From: an uncultured Porphyromonas sp.
Lineage (GTDB): Bacteria > Bacteroidota > Bacteroidia > Bacteroidales > Porphyromonadaceae
Direction of reading: 5' to 3'
NCBI RefSeq assembly: GCF_938046015.1
Contig: NZ_CALIXW010000012.1
Location: forward strand, 1 to 47,382
Length of the DNA stretch: 47,382 bases
Shown here: one piece after another, positions 9,252 to 16,445 of the stretch
How the letters are laid out: each line of letters opens with the position of its first letter
How positions within the stretch are numbered: the first letter of the stretch is position 1
The notes under the pieces: model-generated
The model's input: only the letters and a program-made list of their open reading frames with translations
Told to the model about the DNA's origin: nothing
Databases searched by the model: none
Program-made: the position numbers and the translations under genes

Positions 9252-9311
9252 CAAAAACAAGGCTTTCTGACCTGTGATGGATGGATCATAAGTCAGAAAG
9301 CCTTGTTTTTG
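9252..9311. terminator. Perfect 20-bp hairpin with A/T-rich stem ends (bidirectional terminator-like)
   Basis: 9252-9271 and 9292-9311 are perfect reverse complements (20 bp) around a 20-nt loop. The stem begins CAAAAACAAGGC and ends GCCTTGTTTTTG, so each strand has a T-run at its 3' side, as in bidirectional intrinsic terminators. No recognised gene ends on either side: purH is transcribed away from it, and the next gene starts at 9789. It could end an unrecognised short transcript, or be a relic of a mobile element. Confidence 0.6.
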
Positions 9312-9412
9312 ACTTATGAGCCGACCTAAATAAAGGCATAGGGGCGAGGAAGATAGCAGCCTCGTCGGGGAGGAAATCTGAGGGGCAATGCGGGAGATAC
9401 GGAATAAGTGCG

Positions 9413-9490
9413 TATATTTGCAGCGTTATATACAAGCTAATTTTCAGAAACTAAGACGAGGGGCTACGCTGGGAAGCGTGACCCCTTTTC
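9413..9490 (+). ncRNA. Candidate small RNA with promoter and terminator
   Basis: TATATTTG at 9413-9420 matches the -7 consensus. About 65 nt downstream is a hairpin of GGGG..ACGCT (9460-9470) pairing with AGCGT..CCCC (9475-9485), followed by a T-run at 9486-9489. The likely RNA runs from about 9427 to 9490. The stem has a mismatch and a wobble pair near its middle, and no -33 TTG is seen. The alternative is a chance promoter-like octamer next to a small hairpin. Confidence 0.35.
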
Positions 9491-9499
9491 GCTATTCTA

Positions 9500-9710
9500 G
9501 CCCCAGCGCTCCCCCACTTGGCACGGCACACTTCTCCCCTGCTTTTCGCCCTTCCTCCCTACCTAATCGGGTGCACTCATTCCTCGAGCCAAGCGCACTC
9601 CCCCCAGCCTTCCTCCTTCTCTCTGAGCTTGACGCGGCGTGCTTATTCCTTTTGCCAAGCGCGCTCCCGCCTAGCCCGCACGTCAGGCGAAGGGCAGGCT
9701 AAGCACTGCC
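9500..9710. repeat. Weak 22-nt phased pyrimidine-rich repeat array
   Basis: The stretch has repeated GCACT/GCGCT followed by pyrimidine runs. GCACT at 9573 and 9595 are 22 nt apart, and the related CCAAGCGCnCTCC segments at 9589 and 9655 are 66 nt (three steps) apart. Intervening units are degenerate. Open frames across it are arginine/serine/proline-rich translations of low-complexity DNA and are not convincing genes. I see nothing else in this interval apart from the -7 element nearer the next gene. Confidence 0.5.
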
Positions 9711-9746
9711 GCTTAGGGGGCTTAGGGCGCGGATAAGCGAATTTGC

Positions 9747-9754
9747 TACCTTTG
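9747..9754 (+). promoter_or_regulatory. Promoter -7 element for the lipoprotein gene
   Basis: TACCTTTG matches TAnnTTTG and lies 34 nt before the ATG at 9789, a normal leader length for this phylum. No obvious -33 TTG is present. Confidence 0.6.
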
Positions 9755-9788
9755 CCGCTACAAGTATCACATCAGCCCTCATACACTC

Positions 9789-10334
9789 ATGACACGCCCC
9801 CTCAGACTTCGCCTAGGCCTCCTCTCCTTCGCCTGCCTAGGCCTCAGCACCCTCTATAGCTGCTCCGGCACGAGCCAGGCAGGCAGCAGCGACTCCACCC
9901 AGCGCGACAGCAGCGCCCTCAGCATCACCAGTGCCCCAGACTCGCTGCACGCCGACAGCGCCCTGCTGCATCAGCTCTACAACTCTCCCCTGCTGGATCG
10001 CCACGTAGGGCGCGACAAGAAGGCCGAGCTCCAGGCCTACTGCAGCGATCGCCTCCTCGACGAGCTGGCCAAGACCTATCAGGAGATCGGCGTGATGGAC
10101 AGTGACCCCGAGGAAGGCTATTATACGGAGGTCTTCACCAGCGGAGACATCAACGGCTACGACGGCCCCGAGGCGAACCGCCACGTGCAGCTGCTCGACA
10201 TCAAGCCCCTCGGCGGGCGCCGCTACAGCGTCCGTTACCTCCACGCTGGGGGCGAGCATCAGACGGAGCTGGAGCTCATCAGCGACAGCCAGGGCGCCCC
10301 ACGCGTCGACCGCATCCTACGCCGCGCCTGGTAG
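9789..10334 (+). CDS. Putative lipoprotein of unknown function
   Basis: A 181-residue protein with a lipoprotein signal: basic MTRPLRLRLGL, a hydrophobic stretch and the lipobox LYSC (Cys25). A Ser/Asp/Thr-rich linker follows (about residues 26-55), then a compact domain of about 120 residues with alternating charged and aromatic positions (GYYTEVFTSGDINGYD; RYSVRYLHAGGEHQTELELI). The fold pattern is reminiscent of small NTF2-like DUF3828 domains, but I cannot confirm that. It is monocistronic, with its own -7 element and more than 500 nt of gene-free DNA downstream. It is probably exported and membrane-anchored. No catalytic residues are identifiable. Confidence 0.7.
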   Translation: MTRPLRLRLGLLSFACLGLSTLYSCSGTSQAGSSDSTQRDSSALSITSAPDSLHADSALLHQLYNSPLLDRHVGRDKKAELQAYCSDRLLDELAKTYQEIGVMDSDPEEGYYTEVFTSGDINGYDGPEANRHVQLLDIKPLGGRRYSVRYLHAGGEHQTELELISDSQGAPRVDRILRRAW

Positions 10335-10539
10335 CCTAGCCTAGGCCCAAGCACCCCACCCCAAGACCACGAGCCCCAGCAGGCCGAAGTCGTGCCCCGC
10401 GCACCGCTTCGTCCGCTGGGGCTCGCTCTATACCGAGACTTCCACCCACAGCAAGCTAGGCGGCGCACTACCTAAGCTCCATACGCCTGCAAGGGACGAG
10501 CCTCAGCATCCTCCTCCCTTAGTCTAAGCCCTCCCGAGG
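10335..10539. other. Intergenic stretch with no recognised feature
   Basis: GC-rich, with short direct repeats of AGCCC and CCCC. I see no ORF with coding character, no promoter and no terminator. Confidence 0.5.
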
Positions 10540-10612
10540 GATATCCCTCAGCCAGCTGACCGATATCCATGAGCGCGCTGACTGCCGCCCCTCGGCCCCC
10601 TGACTGATATCC
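10540..10612. repeat. 22-nt phased repeat array (GATATC family)
   Basis: GATATC occurs at 10540, 10562 and 10606. The missing step at 10584 holds the degenerate TGACTGCCGCCCCTC in the same frame, aligning with TGACTGATATCCCTC. The spacing is exactly 22 nt, with a 44-nt gap bridged by the degenerate unit. Flanks are CTGA on one side and CCCTCAG on the other, giving partial dyad symmetry. Confidence 0.8.
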
Positions 10613-10817
10613 CTCACGGAGCTCCCCCTAGGAGGAGACGCGCTCGCAGGACTCCTCGCACCACGCTATTACCCCAGCTCGGGCCGCCCTCGCCTGCAAA
10701 CCGAGGTACTCCCCGAGGGCGTAGGCAGCACGATCCAGAGGAGGGACAAAAGGTCCTTCCCCCACCCTTCCTAAAAATCTTAGATAAATACACTGCCTTT
10801 CAGACCCTTACCGCCCC

Positions 10818-10848
10818 TTGCATCCTACAGGGAATCGTCCTATATTTG
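10818..10848 (+). promoter_or_regulatory. Promoter of the susCD-like operon (-33 TTG, -7 TATATTTG)
   Basis: TTG at 10818-10820 and TATATTTG at 10841-10848 are separated by 20 nt, the Bacteroidota consensus arrangement and the best promoter in this window. Transcription should begin near 10855. This rules out the in-frame ATG at 10846 and leaves an untranslated leader of about 170 nt before the SusC-like start. Confidence 0.75.
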
Positions 10849-11025
10849 CCCTACGAAGAGATAGTCACTAAGGAAAACACAGAGCAGTGCTCAGCGTGTG
10901 ATCGCCGCTCGCCCCGAGGGATGCCCCACTGCGCTCAAGAGGCCTCGCAGTGCCCTCGACCCCCAAGCGCCCCTAGGATGAGGCACTCGGATCACAGTAC
11001 TACATTATCACCATCAATTATCAAG

Positions 11026-14000
11026 ATGAAGACATCACTACGCAGGCTCAGCATCCTTGGGCTCCTGCTCCTGCTCGTCTCCACCATCAGCCCACAGCTA
11101 GCGGCTCAGGGGCTGACGGTACGCGGGCGTGTCGTCGACAGCAAGCAGGAGGCCGTCATCGGCGCCTCTATCTTTGTCAAGAACAGTAAGGGCAAAGGGA
11201 GCGTGACCAACGCTCAGGGCGAATTCACCCTCAGCGGCGTCGCTCGCAACGCCATCCTTCGCGTCAGCTTCATCGGTATGAAGACCGAGGAAGTAGCCCT
11301 CAACGGGCGCAGCGAGCTCACCATCACCCTGCAGGATGAGGCGACCAAGCTGGAGGACGTCGTCGTAGTCGGCTACGGCACGCAGAAGAAGGTCAACCTC
11401 TCGGGCTCCGTGGCAGCCATCGACACCAAGCAGATCCAGGCACGCCCCATTCAGAACCTCACCAACGGCCTTCAGGGGCTCATCCCTGGGCTCAGCATCA
11501 CCGGTACCAACGGTGCCCCTGGGCTGGACAACGGTGAGCTGCGTGTACGTGGGACGGGTACGCTGAACTCCGCAGCGCCCTACATCCTCATCGATGGACT
11601 GGAGTCGGGCTCGCTGAACATGCTTGACCCCAGCGATATCGAGAGCATCTCCGTGCTCAAGGATGCAGCCTCCGCAGCGATCTATGGGTCGAAGGCGGCC
11701 AACGGGGTCATCCTCATCACCACCAAGCGCGGCCGCAGCGGCAAGGCACGCATCAACTACTCGGGTACCGTGGGTATGCAGTCCGCCACGCGCCTGATGG
11801 AGCGTATGGGCTCCTACGAGTACGCCACGCTGACCAATGAGCTGCGCAAGGCTGCTGGGCAGACGCCACAGTTCAGCGACGAGGCACTACAGAAGTTCCG
11901 CGACGGTAGCGACCCCGAGAACTACCCCAATACCGACTGGTACGCCCTAGCCTTCCGCACCGCCCTACAGCAGCGCCACAACCTCAGCGTCAGCGGGGGG
12001 ACGGATCAGATCAAGTACATGGGCTCTATCGGCTACCTAGGTCAGACGGGGATCCTGCCCAATGCACAGCGCAATCAGTACAACGTGCGCACCAACCTCG
12101 ACCTCAACCTCAGCCGTATCATCTCCGCCCGCATAGGCCTCTCCTACATCAAGAATAAATACGCCGACCCCAATAACTCCTACGTCTCGGGAGGCTCGGA
12201 CCAGATCATCCGACAGCTCAATATCGTCTCCCCCTGGATCCTCGGCCGCGGTAAGGACGGTACCTACGGCACGACGGGCGACGGGAACCCGCTGGCCTGG
12301 CTCGACTCGGGGGAGACCATCGACCGCGACAACCACAACATCTCCGCCACGGGGGGTATCGATATCCGCCCCATCGAGGGACTAACGCTGACGGCGAACG
12401 TGGCCTACGTAGCACACCTGCTGCACTACAAGGCCTTCGTACAGTACATACGCTACAATCCCAATAAGGAGACTTCGCCCAACAATCTGGACGAGTACTA
12501 CAACCTCTGGACGCGTGCCAGCTTCGACGCCTTCGCCAACTACACCAAGAGCCTCGGCCAGCACAACCTCAAGCTCATGGTCGGTACCCACGCCGAGGAC
12601 TACAACTACGGCTACCTACGCGGCGGACGTAAGAGCTTCCCCAATAACAAGCTCACCGACATCGATGCAGGCGACCGCTCCACGCAGACCAACGAAGGCT
12701 CCACGCAGGCCCTGTCGATGGTCTCGGGCTTCGGGCGTATCAACTACGACTATGCGGGCAAGTACCTACTGGAGGCTAACTTCCGTGCCGACGCCTCCTC
12801 TCGCTTCGCCGAGGGCTACCGCTGGGGCTACTTCCCCTCCTTCTCCGCAGCCTGGCGCCTCTCCAAGGAGGCCTTCCTCCAGCCGCTGTACCCTGTGCTG
12901 AGTGACCTGAAGCTACGCGCCTCCTGGGGGCTCCTCGGGAACCAAGAGGCCCTGAGGGACTACTATCCCGCCATCAACACCTACAGTATCACCCCCAGCT
13001 ATCCCATGGGCGGCACGCTCCTCGGAGGCTACGCCCAGACGCAGCTCAAGCTCAAGGACATCAGCTGGGAGAAGAGCGAGAACATGGGCTTCGGGCTGGA
13101 CTTCGGCTTCTTCGGCGGCCGCCTCACCGGGAGCCTCGACCTCTACAAGCGCAAGACGACGGGCATCCTGATGAACGTCCTCGTGCCCTACGAGTTCCCC
13201 CTCGCCCCCTACACGGCCAATGTGGGCTCCCTCGAGAACAAGGGGATAGAGCTCTCACTGAACTACCAGACGCGCTTCGGGGACTGGACCATCGGCGCAG
13301 GGGGTAACTTTGCCTACAACAAGAACGTCATCCTAGACCTCGGCGGGCAGAGCTACATCGGCGATCAGATACGCAACGCCGTAGGCCAGCCCTTCAAGAC
13401 CTACTACCTCTACAAGGCCGATGGGCTCTTCCAGAGCAAGGAGGAGGCCGACGCCTGGGTAGCTAAGTACGGCACGCCCTTCGGCTCGCGCCCTCAGGCG
13501 GGCGACATCCGCTACGTGGACGTCAATGGTGACGGCAAGATCAACGGTGCGGACCGCATCTACACCAAGCCCATCGAGCCGAGCTACACCTTCGCGATGA
13601 ACTTCAACGTAGGCTGGCGTGGCTTCGACCTCTCGGCGATGTTCAACGGCGCTGCAGGTGCAGCTCGCTACTACAGCAGCGAGGTCTTCGGGGAGTTCGC
13701 TGGGGATACGGGTCACCCCTCGACCGTATGGCGTGACGCCTGGAGCAGCACCAATACCTCGGGTACGATGCCCCGCATCTTCCGTAAGGGCACGGCGCGC
13801 CACAACGACGCCAACTCCACCTTCTGGCTACAGAAGACGGACTACCTCCGCCTGAAGAACCTTCAGCTTGGCTACACCATTCCCCAGCGCCTCACCCAGC
13901 AGCTCGGGGTCTCCTCGGTACGCGTCTTCTACTCGGCTGAGAACCTCTTCACCCTCGACCACATGCGGGGCAACATCGACCCTGAGGCCACCAGTGCACG

Positions 14001-14058
14001 CCTCTCGTCCTATCCGCTGCTGCGCACGCACTCCTTCGGGCTCAACGTATCCTTCTAA
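11026..14058 (+). CDS. SusC/RagA-family TonB-linked outer-membrane transporter
   Basis: An outer-membrane, TonB-dependent importer forming a barrel beneath a SusD-type lid. From 11026 it has 1010 residues: signal peptide (MKTSLRRLSIL... to about residue 27), a carboxypeptidase-like regulatory domain (LTVRGRVVDSKQEAVIGAS), the SusC linker VVVVGYGTQKKVNLSGSV, a plug domain (LRVRGTGTLN; LKDAASAAIYGSKAANGVIL) and a barrel ending in the aromatic SFGLNVSF. The first 60 codons of the longest ORF overlap the promoter and are rejected. No sigma/anti-sigma pair, hybrid sensor or glycan hydrolase adjoins, so the substrate (glycan or, as for RagAB of P. gingivalis, oligopeptides) cannot be read from context. 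Confidence 0.95.
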   Translation: MKTSLRRLSILGLLLLLVSTISPQLAAQGLTVRGRVVDSKQEAVIGASIFVKNSKGKGSVTNAQGEFTLSGVARNAILRVSFIGMKTEEVALNGRSELTITLQDEATKLEDVVVVGYGTQKKVNLSGSVAAIDTKQIQARPIQNLTNGLQGLIPGLSITGTNGAPGLDNGELRVRGTGTLNSAAPYILIDGLESGSLNMLDPSDIESISVLKDAASAAIYGSKAANGVILITTKRGRSGKARINYSGTVGMQSATRLMERMGSYEYATLTNELRKAAGQTPQFSDEALQKFRDGSDPENYPNTDWYALAFRTALQQRHNLSVSGGTDQIKYMGSIGYLGQTGILPNAQRNQYNVRTNLDLNLSRIISARIGLSYIKNKYADPNNSYVSGGSDQIIRQLNIVSPWILGRGKDGTYGTTGDGNPLAWLDSGETIDRDNHNISATGGIDIRPIEGLTLTANVAYVAHLLHYKAFVQYIRYNPNKETSPNNLDEYYNLWTRASFDAFANYTKSLGQHNLKLMVGTHAEDYNYGYLRGGRKSFPNNKLTDIDAGDRSTQTNEGSTQALSMVSGFGRINYDYAGKYLLEANFRADASSRFAEGYRWGYFPSFSAAWRLSKEAFLQPLYPVLSDLKLRASWGLLGNQEALRDYYPAINTYSITPSYPMGGTLLGGYAQTQLKLKDISWEKSENMGFGLDFGFFGGRLTGSLDLYKRKTTGILMNVLVPYEFPLAPYTANVGSLENKGIELSLNYQTRFGDWTIGAGGNFAYNKNVILDLGGQSYIGDQIRNAVGQPFKTYYLYKADGLFQSKEEADAWVAKYGTPFGSRPQAGDIRYVDVNGDGKINGADRIYTKPIEPSYTFAMNFNVGWRGFDLSAMFNGAAGAARYYSSEVFGEFAGDTGHPSTVWRDAWSSTNTSGTMPRIFRKGTARHNDANSTFWLQKTDYLRLKNLQLGYTIPQRLTQQLGVSSVRVFYSAENLFTLDHMRGNIDPEATSARLSSYPLLRTHSFGLNVSF

Positions 14059-14079
14059 TCCGCACGCTCCCCTACGACA

Positions 14080-15726
14080 ATGAATACATTATATAAGGGT
14101 GCCCTCGTAGCGCTCCTCGCGCTCGGTACCAGCTCCTGCTCGGGCTTCCTGGAGAAGGAGCCCCACAACGCCCTATCGCCCTCCACGACCTGGAAGACCC
14201 CTCAGGATGTCCACAAGTTCCTCATCGGCTGCTACGACGGCTGGACCTCAGGCTCCACGATCCTCTACCTGGACTGCATGTCGGACTTCGGCTTCAACTT
14301 CCATGTCCACGAGGGCTACCGCAGCATCGGCAACGGCTCGATGACGCCCTCCAACCCTGGCGTCTCCTTCTATGACTACTCCACCATCGGGCGCTGCAAC
14401 CTGCTGCTGGAGCGCATCAAGGATATCCCCTTCACCGACGAGGCCGAGCGCAAGGACATCATCGCCCAGGCCAAGGTCATCCGTGCCTACCAGTACTACA
14501 CGATGAACATCGCCTACGGCGGTGTACCCATCATAGAGCTCCCCCAGACGGCCGAGGCCGCTCAGCTCCCACGCAAGACGGAGGCTGAGGTACGCGCCTA
14601 CATCGCCAAGGATCTGGACGAAGCGCTGCCCGACCTACAGAAGAGCCCCGCTGCCCGCGGACGCTTCGGCAAGGGCATGGCCCTGGCGCTGCGCATGCGT
14701 GAGGCACTCTACTACGGCGACTGGGCCATAGCGCGGGAGAAGGCCAAGGCCATCATGGACCTCGGCATCTACGAGCTGGAGGCCGACTACGCTAAGCTCT
14801 TCAAGATCGAGGGCCAAGACTCCAAGGAGATCATCGCCGCCGTCCAGTACCTCGACAACACCAAGCCGCTGTACACCGTCATTGGCTCGATGTACAACAA
14901 CGCTACGGGCGGCTGGTCCTCCCTCGTCCCCACGCCCAACCTCCTCAACACCTATGAGATGGCCAACGGGATGACGATCACCGAGTCGGGCTCAGGCTAT
15001 GACCCTGCCCACCCCTTCAAGGGCCGTGACCCACGCATGGCAAAGACGATCTGCTACCCAGGCGCTGACTACATCCGCACCGACGGGCTCAAGGCCATCT
15101 ACAACTCCTTGGACAAGACCCTCGACGGGAAGAACAATCCCGACTACCCCGAGGCGGCCAACAACAGCTCCAAGACTGGCCTGACGTGGAACAAGTACAC
15201 CTACCCCGCCACGCAGTACACCGACGTATGGAGCTGCAATGCCTGCCCCATCGTCTTCCGCTACGCCGAGGTGCTGCTGACACTGGCGGAAGCGAGCAAC
15301 GAGCTGAGCGGTCCCTCCGCCGAGGTCTACAGCGCCCTCGACCAAGTGCGACGCCGTGCTGGCTTGCCCGCCGTCGATCGCAGCAAGTACGCCTCTAAGG
15401 ACAAGCTGCGCGAGCTCATCCACCGCGAGCGCTCCGTAGAGCTCGCAGGCGAAGGCTTCCGCCGCATGGACATCGTCCGCTGGAAGGCCAGCGATGGCAA
15501 GATGCTGGCCGAGCACGTCCTCAACGCTCCGCTGGAGCGCGTGGTCGGCACCGTCGATAGCCGCATCTCGGACCCCACGATGCGCGCTACGATCAAGGTC
15601 AGCGCCACGGCGGCAGAGAAGAAGGTTGAGGACCGCAGCTTCAAGCCCCACTACCGCTACCTACCCATCCCGCAGGCTGTCCTTGACCGTAACCCCAACT
15701 TCGGCAAGAACAACCCCGACTACTAG
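14080..15726 (+). CDS. SusD/RagB-family surface substrate-binding lipoprotein
   Basis: A 548-residue partner of the preceding SusC-like transporter, starting 21 nt after its stop. The signal is lipoprotein-type with lipobox SSCS (Cys20), followed by the typical FLEKEPHNALSPSTTWKT opening. Family landmarks include AKVIRAYQYYTMNIAYGGVP (TPR-like helix), RYAEVLLTLAEASNEL, the LIHRERSVELAGEGFRRMDIVRW segment near the C-terminus, and HYRYLPIPQAVLDRNP at the end. It sits on the outer face of the outer membrane and caps the barrel to capture ligand. A strong terminator follows at 15761, closing a two-gene operon. Confidence 0.95.
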   Translation: MNTLYKGALVALLALGTSSCSGFLEKEPHNALSPSTTWKTPQDVHKFLIGCYDGWTSGSTILYLDCMSDFGFNFHVHEGYRSIGNGSMTPSNPGVSFYDYSTIGRCNLLLERIKDIPFTDEAERKDIIAQAKVIRAYQYYTMNIAYGGVPIIELPQTAEAAQLPRKTEAEVRAYIAKDLDEALPDLQKSPAARGRFGKGMALALRMREALYYGDWAIAREKAKAIMDLGIYELEADYAKLFKIEGQDSKEIIAAVQYLDNTKPLYTVIGSMYNNATGGWSSLVPTPNLLNTYEMANGMTITESGSGYDPAHPFKGRDPRMAKTICYPGADYIRTDGLKAIYNSLDKTLDGKNNPDYPEAANNSSKTGLTWNKYTYPATQYTDVWSCNACPIVFRYAEVLLTLAEASNELSGPSAEVYSALDQVRRRAGLPAVDRSKYASKDKLRELIHRERSVELAGEGFRRMDIVRWKASDGKMLAEHVLNAPLERVVGTVDSRISDPTMRATIKVSATAAEKKVEDRSFKPHYRYLPIPQAVLDRNPNFGKNNPDY

Positions 15727-15760
15727 GGCGGCTCTTCATAGAGCTTCCCCCCAAGCTACC

Positions 15761-15801
15761 GCAGGGCAGGGCTCCGTCTCGGAGTCCTGCCCTGCCTTTT
15801 T
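15761..15801 (+). terminator. Rho-independent terminator of the susCD-like operon
   Basis: GCAGGGCAGGGCTCCG (15761-15776) pairs with CGGAGTCCTGCCCTGC (15780-15795) with one mismatch and a 3-nt loop, followed by a T-run at 15797-15801. It lies 35 nt after the SusD-like stop. Confidence 0.9.
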
Positions 15802-16060
15802 GTGCACGTACGCCTACTTGGTGTCTTGGCGTACTTGATGGAGAGGATGACCTTGCGCCCTGCCTTTCTATGTGTGCACGCGTACTTAGTCTATAGAGTA
15901 GTGAAGCTAGAGGGACGGCGCAGCTCACGCGCCGACCTAGCGGCGTCCTTCCTGCGTTGCCGCTTCACGGGACAAGCCCGACACAGCTGCCCTCCCAAGG
16001 AAGCAGAGCGGACGAGGGCCGTCCCCCCTTGCTGCTTGGGTCAAGGGGAAGGGCAGCCGA
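15802..16060. other. Intergenic stretch with a short degenerate duplication
   Basis: Immediately after the terminator, the sequence around GCCCTGCCTTT...GTGCACG..GTACTT occurs twice in degenerate form (about 15789-15825 and 15856-15890). The second copy looks like a decayed duplicate of the terminator's right arm plus its downstream flank. No coding character is seen. Confidence 0.45.
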
Positions 16061-16062
16061 GG

Positions 16063-16135
16063 GATATCAGTCAGCAGGCTGAGGAACGTCCATGAGGAGC
16101 GTGAGGGATATCAGTGAGGCGACCTCTAGGATATC
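16063..16135. repeat. 22-nt phased repeat array (GATATC family)
   Basis: Cores fall at 16063 (GATATC), 16085 (degenerate AACGTC), 16107 (GATATC) and 16130 (GATATC). Steps are 22, 22 and 23 nt. Flanks GAGG and CAGTCAG or CCCTCA match the arrays at 446-690 and 10540-10612. The next 250 nt (16136-16384) show nothing else recognisable. Confidence 0.75.
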
Positions 16136-16384
16136 CCTCACGGAGCTTCTCCTTAGCTCTGGTCGCGTGCAGCTACCTCCAGGACCCTCATGGGAGGCCT
16201 TGGGGGGTAGCGCTCGGCGCTCCGCTCTGAGCTGGTCCCCGAGGCAGAGGGCGGAGGCAGCAAGCGCGCTCGCGACGGGCCTCGTCCCAGGGAGAGGGGC
16301 GGGGGATCTAGTCCTGGCGCTTAGCTCCTGATCCTTATTCGACTACCCGCCACACGGCCTTCGGGCTGTACGCTATGGATTAGT

Positions 16385-16392
16385 TATCTTTG
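16385..16392 (+). promoter_or_regulatory. Promoter -7 element for the DUF2723 gene
   Basis: TATCTTTG matches TAnnTTTG. Its last base is the first base of the GTG at 16392, so that GTG cannot be the translation start. Transcription should begin near 16399, leaving a leader of about 47 nt to the ATG at 16446. Confidence 0.65.
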
Positions 16393-16445
16393 TGGACAAT
16401 ATGGCTAGCCGTAGGGCTGGCTTTAGGATAGAATTATACAGAGAC

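Noticed and set aside
9388..9702. Open frame of 104 codons on the plus strand
   Set aside because: It spans a candidate promoter and terminator and low-complexity periodic DNA. The translation is Pro/Ser/Arg-rich with no family resemblance.
10846..11025. N-terminal 60-residue extension of the SusC-like protein
   Set aside because: The ATG at 10846 is inside the -7 element TATATTTG, and the signal peptide starts only at 11026.
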